The notes beneath the pieces are model-generated. The model made no database searches, was not told the DNA's origin, and saw nothing but the letters and a program-made list of their open reading frames with translations. Shown here in pieces: positions 24,956 to 34,494 of a stretch of DNA of 64,000 nucleotides (position 1 is the first letter of the stretch; each line of letters begins with the position of its first letter). Both the position numbers and the translations under genes were made by a program. The stretch is from JAJTFW01 sp964534995 (GTDB lineage: Bacteria > Bacteroidota > Bacteroidia > AKYH767-A > OLB10): contig CAZHSC010000007.1 of assembly GCA_964534995.1 (NCBI GenBank), positions 1 through 64,000 on the forward strand. Direction: 5' to 3'.

Positions 24956-27900
24956 ATGGCACTGGTCATCTATAAATCGTCCGCCGGCTCAGGTAAAACC
25001 TTTACCCTGGTGAACCGGTTTTTACTAAAAGTACTGGAGAAACCCTGGCTCTTTAACAGGATACTGGCCATTACCTTTACCAACAAAGCATCCGAAGAAT
25101 TAAAAACCCGGATCATCAAAGAACTGGATATCCTTTCAAAAGGATTACCCAGCAGTCATCTTTCAATTATCCTTAAAGAGTTACCCGGCTTTGAGGAACA
25201 GACACTCCGAAAAAATGCAGGAACGGTGCTCCTTAAAATTTTGCATGGCTACTCAACATTTTCAGTTTCCACCATCGACAGTTATTTCCAGAAACTGGCA
25301 AGAACCCTGGCCAAAGAACTTCTGTTGCCACTGAAATATGAAATAGAACTGGATACCGAATCCATATGTAAAAATGTGACGGAGATGTTACTGGAAGAGG
25401 CAGGGAAGAACAGAGAAATAACCCAATGGCTCGAAGACTTATTACTGCACCGCATTGACAGCGGTAAAAACTGGAATATCAGATCGGAACTACTAAAAAT
25501 GACCGCTGAAATCCTGAAAAATGATACTACCGGAACAAACATAACGGCTACGGATACAGGCAAACTGGTTCAATTGATTTCCTGGCTCAGGAAAAGTAAA
25601 AAAGAAATTGAAAATTTCATGCGCAATGCCGGAAAAAAAGGCATTTGCCTCATTGATGAACATGGGTATAGCATTGATACATTTGCCTACAAAACACGTG
25701 GCCCGGCGGCCTACTTTGCCAAAATAGCAGATAAAAAAAGCGGACTCCATGAATTTGAAAATATAAATTCATATACCCTGAGCGCACTGGAAAATGCAGA
25801 GGCTTTCCTTTCAAAAAAACAGTTAAAGGAAGAGAGACTTCTTTCTTTTGTCGAATCTGAATTGCATCCTCAGCTGGTGGATGCAGTTTCCTTTTTCAGT
25901 GCCCACAAAGCAAAGTACATATCCGTTTCAGAAGCCCTGAAATTAATTTACCAGTCAGGAATTATTGCCGCGCTGGAAAACAAGATGAAGGAATTCAGAG
26001 AGCAACACCAGTTGTTTCATCTCTCCGACACTACCCGGATGCTCAGTAAGTCGATTGGCGATCAGGATGCGCCGTTTATTTATGAAAAATCAGGAAATAC
26101 TTTCTTTCATGTATTCATTGATGAGTTTCAGGATACCGCAACCATACAATGGCATATATTGAAGCCGCTCCTGGTGAACTCATTGTCCACCGGAAATGAG
26201 GTGTTGATTGTTGGTGATGCAAAACAATCCATCTACCGTTGGAGAGGGGGAAACATGCAACTGATTCTTGAAGGAATCAGTAAAGAATTAGGCGTATTTG
26301 GCATAAAACCCCATATCAGAAATCTGGATACAAACTGGAGAAGTAAAAAAGAAATTGTGGATTTCAACAATAAATTTTTTCCTCATGCCGCTACCTTCAT
26401 CAGCCAACAATTTAACAGCGGAAGCGAAATTTTTCAATTGGCCTATGCTGAGGCTGAAGTACGGCAGCGCTTCAAGGAAAAAGAAGCGGATGGCGGATAT
26501 CTGCAATTCAGATTTTTTGAAGGAGAAAAGGGCGGGGAAAAATCAGACGATATACACTGGAAGAAACAGGCGCTGGAAGAAATGTCAGCTCAGATCAATG
26601 TTTTACTCAGCAACAACTACACTTATGGCGACATTGCCATACTCGTAAGAAAAGGCACCGATGAAAATGACATCGCCGACTTCCTGCTTGAAGAAGGAAA
26701 GCATCCATTTGTTTCCAGTCATTCACTGTTGATTTCAACCCATACAAAAATCAGAATATTGCTGAACTGTATGCGTTTGCTCGTACAGAAAAACGAAGCA
26801 TTGTTGCATGCTGAAGTGAATCATTTTATGTCAAAACAGCAGGTAAGTCCGGAATCAACGGTTCCTTTTAGCAGAGAAGAAATCACAGGAGTACATTCCT
26901 GGACCCAGACACATCTGATAAAAGAGAAGGACACCCTGTGTGCACTGCCCCTGCTTTCCGCTTTGTACCGGCTGCTTGACCTCACCAAAATGAACTATAC
27001 TGATCCGTTTATACAAAAGTTTTGTGATATTATACAGGAGTACGCGGAGTCTAAAAACAGCAATCTGTCGGGATTTTTGCAGTGGTACGATGAACACGCA
27101 GAGACCAGGAAATGGAGCGTTGAATTACCGGACGGTGGAGATGCCATACGGATCATTTCTATTCACCGCTCCAAAGGGCTTGAATTCCCCGTTGTATTTA
27201 TTCCATTCATGAACTGGGAATATACGCCCTCGATCAAACAGATATTGTGGGTTCAGGGTGTAGAAGATGAATTTAAAAATTACGGAAGGATACCAGTAAA
27301 TGCCTCCCAGAAGCTGAGCGAATCCTATTTTAAGGAGGATTACCTGAAAGAAGCAATAGAAAGTGCCATCGACAACCTGAACCTGATGTATGTTGCCTTT
27401 ACAAGGCCCGAAGAAAAATTATTTGTGTACGGGCCGGCAAAATCAAAGGAAAATGATGTGCTATCTGTTTTAATCAAGGTCTTTCATCAAAATGAAGAAT
27501 GGGCATCAAAGTTCATTGAAAGCGAAGGCAAGGATGTGATCATTGGTGAATTTTTGCCAAAATCAGAACAGTCAGAAGCCGGTAAATCATCAGGAATTTA
27601 CGAGCCTTCTGCCTTTTCTGCTTCCACCCTCCCCTTAACCAATGACCCTCCATTGATTTTACCGCAAATAACATATTCATTCAGTTCGGATGAAATTACT
27701 TTCGGAAATCTGATTCATGAAATTATTTCCGCAATGGATAAAAATGCTGTGCTTGATACTGTCCTGTTAAAGGTGTTGTCAAAAAATGGAAACCGGCCGT
27801 ATTATAAATGGAAAAGTAAACTATACGGATCTGCTACTGCCATCCTGGATATACTGAAAGCAAAAGGATGGACCGAAGAAGAGTACAGGATAGAAAATGA

Positions 27901-28120
27901 AATGGAAATATGTGATGAATCGGGTATGATTTACAGACCTGACAAAGTGCTTTTCAAAGGAGATTCCGCCATTGTTATAGATTTTAAAACCGGAAAAGCG
28001 GAACATAAACACCGGGAACAGGTAATGGAATACTGCAGGCTGATAAAGTCTTGCGGCTTCCCGGAGATTTCCGGATACTTATTATATACCTCTGACATGG
28101 AAATAGTTAATGTTTGCTGA
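24956..28120 (+). CDS. UvrD-type helicase with C-terminal PD-(D/E)xK nuclease (AddA/RecB-like)
   Basis: 1054 residues. An SF1A helicase core: Walker A SSAGSGKT (8-15), motif Ia ITFTNKAS, motif II DEFQDT, motif III GDAKQSIYRWRGGN, motif V IISIHRSKGLEFPVV and motif VI LMYVAFTRPEEKL. The C-terminal RecB-family nuclease motif is YRPDKVLF, then IDFKTGKAEHKHREQVMEY. This is the layout of AddA, which with AddB resects double-strand breaks for recombination. AddB is not adjacent or anywhere in the window. The start is set by MALVIYKSSAGSGKT, where the ATG sits right at the Walker strand. The tract between terminator and ATG contains TATTTTGG, close to a -7 element, so the message may be leaderless. 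Confidence 0.93.
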   Translation: MALVIYKSSAGSGKTFTLVNRFLLKVLEKPWLFNRILAITFTNKASEELKTRIIKELDILSKGLPSSHLSIILKELPGFEEQTLRKNAGTVLLKILHGYSTFSVSTIDSYFQKLARTLAKELLLPLKYEIELDTESICKNVTEMLLEEAGKNREITQWLEDLLLHRIDSGKNWNIRSELLKMTAEILKNDTTGTNITATDTGKLVQLISWLRKSKKEIENFMRNAGKKGICLIDEHGYSIDTFAYKTRGPAAYFAKIADKKSGLHEFENINSYTLSALENAEAFLSKKQLKEERLLSFVESELHPQLVDAVSFFSAHKAKYISVSEALKLIYQSGIIAALENKMKEFREQHQLFHLSDTTRMLSKSIGDQDAPFIYEKSGNTFFHVFIDEFQDTATIQWHILKPLLVNSLSTGNEVLIVGDAKQSIYRWRGGNMQLILEGISKELGVFGIKPHIRNLDTNWRSKKEIVDFNNKFFPHAATFISQQFNSGSEIFQLAYAEAEVRQRFKEKEADGGYLQFRFFEGEKGGEKSDDIHWKKQALEEMSAQINVLLSNNYTYGDIAILVRKGTDENDIADFLLEEGKHPFVSSHSLLISTHTKIRILLNCMRLLVQKNEALLHAEVNHFMSKQQVSPESTVPFSREEITGVHSWTQTHLIKEKDTLCALPLLSALYRLLDLTKMNYTDPFIQKFCDIIQEYAESKNSNLSGFLQWYDEHAETRKWSVELPDGGDAIRIISIHRSKGLEFPVVFIPFMNWEYTPSIKQILWVQGVEDEFKNYGRIPVNASQKLSESYFKEDYLKEAIESAIDNLNLMYVAFTRPEEKLFVYGPAKSKENDVLSVLIKVFHQNEEWASKFIESEGKDVIIGEFLPKSEQSEAGKSSGIYEPSAFSASTLPLTNDPPLILPQITYSFSSDEITFGNLIHEIISAMDKNAVLDTVLLKVLSKNGNRPYYKWKSKLYGSATAILDILKAKGWTEEEYRIENEMEICDESGMIYRPDKVLFKGDSAIVIDFKTGKAEHKHREQVMEYCRLIKSCGFPEISGYLLYTSDMEIVNVC

Positions 28121-28159
28121 TTCGAAACATATGTTACGCGAAGCTAGCTATACTTTAGT

Positions 28160-28167
28160 TAATTTTG
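28160..28167 (+). promoter_or_regulatory. Promoter -7 element for pruA
   Basis: TAATTTTG matches TAnnTTTG exactly, 48 bases before the pruA ATG. I see no matching -33 element. Confidence 0.45.
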
Positions 28168-28215
28168 CAGGGATAAATTCGTGAAACGAGTGATTAGAAA
28201 TTAAAAGAAAACTGT

Positions 28216-29847
28216 ATGTCTAATTCTATATTTAATGTTCCTGCCGCCGTTAATGAACCTGTCCTGAATTACGCACCCGGCAGTCCCGAACGGAAAGCCT
28301 TAAAAGCGGCACTGGAAGCAATGAGGAGCGAGTTGATAGAAGTACCTATGTATATAGGAGGAAAAGCAATCCATACCGAAAAAAAAGGTGAATTGCGTCC
28401 TCCACATGACCACCGGCATTTATTGGGTACATATTCCATGGGCGATGCCGGGCATGTTACCATGGCCATTGAAGCCGCGCTGTCGGCAAGAAAAAAATGG
28501 TCGGAGATGGATTGGGAACAAAGGTCATCGGTTTTTCTGAAAGCCGCTGATTTACTGGCCGGCCCTTATCGCGCTAAAATCAATGCCGCCACCATGCTTG
28601 GGCAGAGTAAAAACGTATACCAGGCAGAAATCGACGCTGCCTGTGAAATGATAGACTTCCTGAGGTTTAATGTGGAGTATGCAAGGGAAATTTATACCCA
28701 ACAACCGATTTCTTCCAAAGGCGTTTACAATCGTGTTGAGCAACGTCCACTGGAGGGCTTTGTGTTTGCACTGACGCCTTTTAACTTTACCGCCATTGCT
28801 GGCAATCTCCCTACCTCTGTGGCCATGATGGGCAATACAGTAGTTTGGAAACCATCCTTTGCTCAGATTTACTCTGCAAGGGTGTTGATGGAAGTTTTTA
28901 TTGAAGCCGGATTACCGGATGGCGTTATCAACCTGATTTATGTTTCGGGCAGCACAGCAGGAGAGGTTATCTTTAACCATCCAGATTTTGCCGGAATTCA
29001 TTTTACCGGATCTACAGGTGTTTTTCAGGATATCTGGAAAACGATTGGAAACAATATTCATAAATATAAAACCTACCCCCGCATTGTGGGCGAAACAGGC
29101 GGCAAAGATTTCATCCTTGCCCACCCAAGTGCCAACGCACAAGAAGTAATTACTGCCCTCAGCAGGGGCGCCTTTGAATATCAGGGACAGAAATGTTCAG
29201 CCGCATCTCGCGCCTATCTTCCTGCTTCGTTATGGCCGGAAATCAAGTCGGGTTTGCAGAATGATCTTGGCAGCATGAAAATGGGCCCTACCGAAGATTT
29301 TGAAAATTTCATCAATGCCGTGATTGATGAAAAAGCCTTTGACAAAATAACAGGGTATATTGAAAAAGCACGGACAAGTCCGGAAGTGGATATCATCGCA
29401 GGCGGTACATTCGATAAAAGTAAAGGATATTTTATCGCACCTACCATCCTTAAAACCAACAACCCTCATTATGTTACCATGTGCGAGGAGCTGTTCGGAC
29501 CGGTACTAACCATCTATGTATACGAAGACAATACTTTTGAGGAAACATGCGGGTTGGTGGATAAAACAGGTATGTACGCACTTACCGGATCCATTATGGC
29601 CAGGGATAGATATGCGATTCAAACCGCAACGAGGTTGTTGGTTAACGCTGCCGGCAACTTTTATATAAATGACAAATGCACAGGTGCAGTAGTCGGACAA
29701 CAGCCTTTCGGAGGATCACGCGCATCAGGTACCAACGACAAGGCCGGCTCTCTAATCAACCTGCTGAGATGGGTATCTCCGCGTACCATCAAAGAAACCT
29801 TTGTTCCGGCTACTGATTATCGATATCCTTTCCTGGAAAAAGAATAA
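28216..29847 (+). CDS. pruA: L-glutamate gamma-semialdehyde (P5C) dehydrogenase
   Basis: Oxidises glutamate-gamma-semialdehyde to glutamate with NAD+, the second step of proline (and ornithine) breakdown. 543 residues, the length of stand-alone P5C dehydrogenases. Aldehyde dehydrogenase motifs are complete: TPFNFTAIAGNLP (187-199), VVWKPS, FTGSTGVF (263-270), general base Glu293 in VGETGGKDF, catalytic Cys327 in GQKCSAASR, and the C-terminal FGGSRASGTNDKAG. Proline dehydrogenase is not in the window. Clear start ATG 28216 with a promoter-like element upstream. Confidence 0.96.
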   Translation: MSNSIFNVPAAVNEPVLNYAPGSPERKALKAALEAMRSELIEVPMYIGGKAIHTEKKGELRPPHDHRHLLGTYSMGDAGHVTMAIEAALSARKKWSEMDWEQRSSVFLKAADLLAGPYRAKINAATMLGQSKNVYQAEIDAACEMIDFLRFNVEYAREIYTQQPISSKGVYNRVEQRPLEGFVFALTPFNFTAIAGNLPTSVAMMGNTVVWKPSFAQIYSARVLMEVFIEAGLPDGVINLIYVSGSTAGEVIFNHPDFAGIHFTGSTGVFQDIWKTIGNNIHKYKTYPRIVGETGGKDFILAHPSANAQEVITALSRGAFEYQGQKCSAASRAYLPASLWPEIKSGLQNDLGSMKMGPTEDFENFINAVIDEKAFDKITGYIEKARTSPEVDIIAGGTFDKSKGYFIAPTILKTNNPHYVTMCEELFGPVLTIYVYEDNTFEETCGLVDKTGMYALTGSIMARDRYAIQTATRLLVNAAGNFYINDKCTGAVVGQQPFGGSRASGTNDKAGSLINLLRWVSPRTIKETFVPATDYRYPFLEKE

Positions 29848-29862
29848 ACTGACATTTTAACC

Positions 29863-29914
29863 GGAGTATGTTGCGACTTATTGTGATCGCAGCAAAATAA
29901 ACCTTACTCCTTTA
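29863..29914. terminator. Branched hairpin between convergent pruA and ABC gene
   Basis: Inner stem TGTTGCGA (29869-29876) / TCGCAGCA (29887-29894), one G-U, inside an outer stem GGAGTA (29863-29868) / TACTCC (29905-29910) with a one-sided 10-base bulge, then TTTATT. It could be a terminator for pruA but is not a classic one. Confidence 0.35.
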
Positions 29915-29996
29915 TTCAGCAGTGATAATCCTGGAATTTAAAAAAATATTCAGGAATTATATTCTGAAAAGACATCGGTGAGCGGGTGGGCATTCA

Positions 29997-30935
29997 TTAT
30001 TGTTTCCCGCTAAAATCCATACGCTCCGCGCTGTGTGTCAGTTGGAGAAATAAATCCTCCAATTGCCTCCTGGTTGCTACACTATAAATTTGAAAATTCT
30101 TTTCGACGAGCCCTTGTATCACAAGCGGAATCTGATTTTCATTCAGATGCATTCGCAAAGCGTTCTCACTCCCGACCAGTGATGAAACTTCATGTCCTGA
30201 ACTTATAAGATATGTACGAGCTTCATCCGGCCGGTCCACTTTTATCTCCACTACTTTATCACGGTCATTCAGCAGACTTTTCATTTCTCCCTGCACCACC
30301 AGTTTCCCTCTGTTTAAAATAGCGATACGGTTAGAAACCAGTTCAAGTTCATGCAAGATGTGGCTGGAAAGAAAAATCGTTTTCCCCTTCTCCCTGCTCA
30401 GAAATAAAATAAGTTCACGGATATCAATAATTCCCTGAGGATCGAGACCCGTGGTTGGCTCATCTAGAATGATCAATTCAGGATCATGCAACAATGCCTG
30501 TGCAATTCCCAGCCTTTGCTTCATGCCATGTGAAAAACCCGCTACTTTATCATGCGCCCTGCCCCGGAGTCCAACAAAATCAATTATACTGTCAATTTCC
30601 TTATCTGCCGGTCGGAAGCCGTTATACCTGGCTAACAACTCAAGATTTTTCCTGGCGCTTAAGAATTTGTAGAAGTCCGGTTTTTCAATGATACAACCGA
30701 TACGGTTCAGTATTTTTTTCCTGTTGATTTGAATGTCTTCATTGAAGATGCTGATAGAACCACTATCCGGCCTGATCAGCGTCAACAGCATGCGGATGGT
30801 CGTACTCTTTCCCGCACCGTTGGGTCCGAGGAATCCGAAAACATCCCCTTTAAATACATCCAGATCGAGGTGATCGACAGCCTTAAAGCCATCAAATGAT
30901 TTTGAAAGCCCTCTCACAGAGATGACCGGCTCCAT
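29997..30935 (-). CDS. ABC-2 type transporter ATP-binding protein
   Basis: 312 residues. A full ABC ATPase: Walker A GPNGAGKSTT, signature FSHGMKQRLGIAQAL, Walker B LIILDEPTTGLDP, switch His in LSSHILHEL, and a C-terminal extension typical of multidrug/bacitracin-type (CcmA/BcrA-like) ATPases. Start: the codon at 30942-30944 is TTG. I prefer ATG 30933-30935, one base after the glutathione peroxidase stop, which makes the two genes translationally coupled. No permease gene is next to it; downstream on this strand is the 3' end of convergent pruA. The transported substrate is therefore unknown. GldA, the gliding ATPase, belongs to the same family but cannot be claimed here. Confidence 0.92.
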   Translation of the reverse strand: MEPVISVRGLSKSFDGFKAVDHLDLDVFKGDVFGFLGPNGAGKSTTIRMLLTLIRPDSGSISIFNEDIQINRKKILNRIGCIIEKPDFYKFLSARKNLELLARYNGFRPADKEIDSIIDFVGLRGRAHDKVAGFSHGMKQRLGIAQALLHDPELIILDEPTTGLDPQGIIDIRELILFLSREKGKTIFLSSHILHELELVSNRIAILNRGKLVVQGEMKSLLNDRDKVVEIKVDRPDEARTYLISSGHEVSSLVGSENALRMHLNENQIPLVIQGLVEKNFQIYSVATRRQLEDLFLQLTHSAERMDFSGKQ

Positions 30936-30936
30936 G

Positions 30937-31479
30937 CTATCCAATGATCAATTTATCCAGAGGGTCCGTAGCCGCGTTAAAAAAATTAAGCAGCTTACCA
31001 TGTTCATCCACCAGATATTTGCAAAAATTCCAGGTTGGGGCCTGCGAATTCCATCCGTTCTTTTGCGGGTTGCTCAGCCATTGGTACAAAGGATGCTGTT
31101 TTTCACCAATTGTATGAATTTTTCCGAACAAGGGAAATGTAACACCATAATTGGATTGACAAAATGCCTTAATGGTCATTTCATCGCCGGGTTCCTGTGC
31201 ACCGAAATCATTACTTGGAAAGGCCAGCACAGCGACCCTGTCACCATAATTTTTATGCAATTCCTGTAACGACTCATACTGAGGTGTGTATCCGCATTCA
31301 GAAGCTGTGTTAACAATCAACATTTTTTTTCCCCGGAAGGCTTCAAGGCTTGAAGTTCTTCCCTGGATATCAACCACCGGAATATTGTAAATGCTTTCCG
31401 GCGGGTTAACATTTGAGGTATTCGTCATAGTATTTTCAGGAGATAAATATTTAATAATTCTATACACCAGCCCTTTCAT
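30937..31479 (-). CDS. Glutathione peroxidase family protein (thiol peroxidase)
   Basis: Reduces hydroperoxides, in bacteria usually with thioredoxin. From ATG 31477-31479 the protein is 180 residues with the catalytic Cys62 in NTASECGYTPQYESLQ, FPSNDFGAQEP carrying the Asn/Gln tetrad region, and WNFCKYLVDEHG. It uses Cys rather than selenocysteine. The frame is open a further 30 codons upstream, but that extension is not family-like. The N-terminus (MKGLVYRIIKYLS) is weakly hydrophobic, so export is possible but not clear. The ABC ATPase follows at once. Confidence 0.92.
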   Translation of the reverse strand: MKGLVYRIIKYLSPENTMTNTSNVNPPESIYNIPVVDIQGRTSSLEAFRGKKMLIVNTASECGYTPQYESLQELHKNYGDRVAVLAFPSNDFGAQEPGDEMTIKAFCQSNYGVTFPLFGKIHTIGEKQHPLYQWLSNPQKNGWNSQAPTWNFCKYLVDEHGKLLNFFNAATDPLDKLIIG

Positions 31480-31683
31480 CCTACGTGTATTTTTTATGAC
31501 TTCTAACAATCCGGACTGATTAAAGTTTTGCAAATCCTCAAAAACACCATCCGTCTTGTCCAGCGCCATTTCTCCTTTTGGTGTTCTCCATCGCTAAAAT
31601 GCCGTTCCTTCCATCACTAAACAACAACTGAATTTTATTTGCGAAGATTGCTTTCATTGCATAGGATACCTTTTAAAGGAATA

Positions 31684-31699
31684 CCGATACCCCAATCGG
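31684..31699 (-). terminator. Weak hairpin after the C1 peptidase gene
   Basis: CCGAT (31684-31688) / ATCGG (31695-31699), a 5-bp stem lying 8 bases past the peptidase stop on the minus strand. The T-tract is poor. Confidence 0.25.
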
Positions 31700-31706
31700 C
31701 AGGAAC

Positions 31707-32957
31707 TTATGACTTGAACTTCCTCAGATAATCCTTCACCGCATCCCGGTGTATCAGGATTCCCATCATTTTAAGTTTAACATAATCCTCATGCATGAAA
31801 TAAAAACCGAAATTTTTACTCTCCTTGCCACAATTCCTGGATCCGGAGCCAGAATCTTTCACAAGGTACCAATCCTTTCCATCCTTTTCAAGATAACCCA
31901 CCAGATGCATACCATGATCATCGGTTGTGTTTCCATTTGCAAACCGGATCATCCGGGCGCTTTCATCAATATACTCAGAAGGAATATCAAAACTGGGAAC
32001 AATTGCAATCTGGTTCCAGGGATCGAAACCCGGTTCAGAAACATCCCCCCCAATCATCGCGGTATGACCTTTCCTTACTGCCTGCCGGATGATATTCATA
32101 TAATCATCCAGCGGCACATTATAATACGAGCTGTCATGCCACCAGTTGTCGGGCACTTCATATTCTATCTGGGTCCAGTATGGTTTTGACATGATGGAAG
32201 TGATATCCACATAATCATCCATATTCAGTTTCAACACATCACTAAGGTACTTACGCGGCGACATTTCCCTGCCGTTTACCTTTACGGTTTCAGGTGGTGT
32301 TCCGATATAATGATTCATAATAGATTTTATCGTGGTAATTACGATGTCCTCATTCCAGGCATTGGCGGCTTTAACGCCCTGGAGGTAAGCTTTCATTTCA
32401 GCGGCCATTTTTTCATGGTTGTGATACGACTGCCCTTTCAACAATCCGCTGTAAGCTTCCAGTGGCACTGCACCGTACATTTTATACGTCCGAACCACGG
32501 CGTTCCCTTCTGAGCCCTCATCAAACAAGGTGGTTCCACGGCTTCTTACGAATCCACGCGCCTTTTCCACGTACTCCCAATAAGTGGTAAACATCTCCGA
32601 AATTTTCACCGATTGCCCGGTCAAGCGGTATACTTCGGTTTCAAAATAGGAAGTCGTACTGTACGACCAACAAGTGCTGGTATTGCCCTGCGAAACGGGA
32701 GCGTTTTTCCACCAGGTACTGAACTCATCAACCGAAACAGGGTGCCAACCGAACTGTTTGATGTCAACCTTGTACATCGGCCTGACTTTTTTAGGCGCTT
32801 TATTTTCTTCAAATTCAACAACACCCTTCATAATATCCGTATCATAAAAACCCGGTTTATAGGGACGCATTTCCAGTTTATCTTTTTTGGAAACCTGGGC
32901 TATGAGGCCAAAGCCTGCAAACATAAACAGTGCAATAATCAGGACAACTTTTTTCAT
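31707..32957 (-). CDS. Exported C1-type cysteine peptidase (bleomycin hydrolase/aminopeptidase C-like)
   Basis: 416 residues with a signal peptide (1-20, ending GLIAQ). A papain-like fold of the Peptidase_C1_2 group: oxyanion Gln90 and catalytic Cys96 in VSQGNTSTCWSYSTTS, and catalytic His in DDHGMHLVGYL. Where bleomycin hydrolases have Asn in VENSWG, this protein has VKDSGSG, so the third catalytic position is Asp; as far as I recall this is usual in the Bacteroidota branch. The leader implies a periplasmic or surface peptidase rather than the cytoplasmic enzyme of other phyla. It lies 35 bases after hutH on the same strand. Confidence 0.9.
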   Translation of the reverse strand: MKKVVLIIALFMFAGFGLIAQVSKKDKLEMRPYKPGFYDTDIMKGVVEFEENKAPKKVRPMYKVDIKQFGWHPVSVDEFSTWWKNAPVSQGNTSTCWSYSTTSYFETEVYRLTGQSVKISEMFTTYWEYVEKARGFVRSRGTTLFDEGSEGNAVVRTYKMYGAVPLEAYSGLLKGQSYHNHEKMAAEMKAYLQGVKAANAWNEDIVITTIKSIMNHYIGTPPETVKVNGREMSPRKYLSDVLKLNMDDYVDITSIMSKPYWTQIEYEVPDNWWHDSSYYNVPLDDYMNIIRQAVRKGHTAMIGGDVSEPGFDPWNQIAIVPSFDIPSEYIDESARMIRFANGNTTDDHGMHLVGYLEKDGKDWYLVKDSGSGSRNCGKESKNFGFYFMHEDYVKLKMMGILIHRDAVKDYLRKFKS

Positions 32958-32992
32958 CGGCGTGCAATTTTACAATTATTTCAATTATTGAT

Positions 32993-34492
32993 TTATTTGA
33001 CTTTCTCTTCAAAAGGATAGGTTCTGATAAAGGCTACCGCCGCGGCAATATCCCTGTACAGCATGCGGTCCTTATCCACAAACGGAACCACTTTCCGGAA
33101 TTCAGACAATAATTCTTCAAGGACACCAGATGTCCGTAATGGCCGCCTGAATTCCATGGCCTGAGAGGCATTCATCAATTCGATTGCTAAAATCTTCTCT
33201 GTATTCACCACGACCTTTCTCAGTTTTGTTGCTGCATTCGCTCCCATGCTTACGTGATCCTCCTGACCGTTTGATGATACAATGGAGTCCACTGATGCCG
33301 GAGTGCACAATTGCTTATTCTGACTGACAATTGAGGCCGCGGTGTACTGTGGAATCATGAAGCCGGAGTCGAGTCCCGGATTAGCCACCAAAAACGGTGG
33401 CAGCTCGCGCAGGCCGGCAATCAACTGATAGGTTCTTCTTTCACTGATATTTCCGATTTCGGCCATAGCGATGGCCAGGAAATCGAGCGGCAATGCGAGT
33501 GGCTGGCCATGAAAATTCCCAGCGGAAATAATCATATCCTCAGATGGAAACACAGTAGGATTATCAGTAACGGAATTCATTTCGGTGAAAAATATCTGCG
33601 ATACATAATTCAGCGTGTCCTTTGAAGCCCCATGCACCTGCGGAATGCAACGAAAAGCGTAAGGATCCTGTACGTGCTTCTTATTACGGCTGATCAATTC
33701 GCTCCCGCTCAATAAAAGTCTGAAACGCATGGCCGTTTCAATTTGTCCGGCATGAGGCCTTATTTCATGAATCAGGTGATGAAAGGGTTCCAGGCGACCA
33801 TCAAAAGCATCCAGTGAAAGGGCACCAATCATATCGGCGGCTTTTTCCAGCCGGTTGGCCTGTAAGACACACCAGATTCCACAGGCACTCATAAACTGTG
33901 TTCCGTTTAGCAGGGCCAGTCCTTCCTTTGAGCGGAGTGTTACGGGTTTCAGTCCAAATTTTTTCAGCGTGTCTGATGCGGGTATGATTTCGTCATTTAC
34001 CCTGACTTCTCCGAGGCCTATTAAAGGCAAAGAGAGATGTGCCAATGGAGCAAGGTCGCCGGATGCACCCAGTGAGCCCTGCTCATATACCAAAGGATGT
34101 ATTCCATTATTGAAAAAATCAATTAACAACTGCACGGTTTCAAGCTGAACGCCGCTGTTACCGTAGCTCAATCCCTGGATCTTTAAAAACATCATCAGTC
34201 TGACAATATCCTCCGGAAGTTCATCACCGGTGCCGCAGGCATGCGACATCACGAGGTTTTCCTGCAGGCGGCCAAGGTCATTTTCAGAAATAGATTTATC
34301 ATACAAGGCCCCGAAGCCGGTATTAATTCCATAATACGCGGCATTACTGCCGCTCAGTTTTGCATCCAGGTATGATCTGCATTTAACTATTCTCTCTTTG
34401 GCATCATCGCTCAGCACCAGTTTTGCGCCCTTGCCGACTACTTTCCTGATATGATCGAATGATATATGATGAGATGAAACCGTATGAACCAT
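32993..34492 (-). CDS. hutH: Histidine ammonia-lyase
   Basis: Deaminates L-histidine to urocanate, the first step of the Hut pathway. 499 residues. The MIO cofactor tripeptide Ala143-Ser144-Gly145 is in GSLGASGDLAPLAHL. The substrate-selecting pair is Ser83-His84 (NLVMSHACG). In this family Ser-His indicates histidine, His-Leu tyrosine and Phe-Leu phenylalanine, so this is a true HAL rather than the tyrosine lyase of pigment clusters. NTGFGALYD and the late QPLALPLDF and SSNGQEDHVSMG segments also fit. It starts 2 bases after hisS. No hutU, hutI or hutG gene is in the window. Confidence 0.95.
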   Translation of the reverse strand: MVHTVSSHHISFDHIRKVVGKGAKLVLSDDAKERIVKCRSYLDAKLSGSNAAYYGINTGFGALYDKSISENDLGRLQENLVMSHACGTGDELPEDIVRLMMFLKIQGLSYGNSGVQLETVQLLIDFFNNGIHPLVYEQGSLGASGDLAPLAHLSLPLIGLGEVRVNDEIIPASDTLKKFGLKPVTLRSKEGLALLNGTQFMSACGIWCVLQANRLEKAADMIGALSLDAFDGRLEPFHHLIHEIRPHAGQIETAMRFRLLLSGSELISRNKKHVQDPYAFRCIPQVHGASKDTLNYVSQIFFTEMNSVTDNPTVFPSEDMIISAGNFHGQPLALPLDFLAIAMAEIGNISERRTYQLIAGLRELPPFLVANPGLDSGFMIPQYTAASIVSQNKQLCTPASVDSIVSSNGQEDHVSMGANAATKLRKVVVNTEKILAIELMNASQAMEFRRPLRTSGVLEELLSEFRKVVPFVDKDRMLYRDIAAAVAFIRTYPFEEKVK

Positions 34493-34494
34493 GC

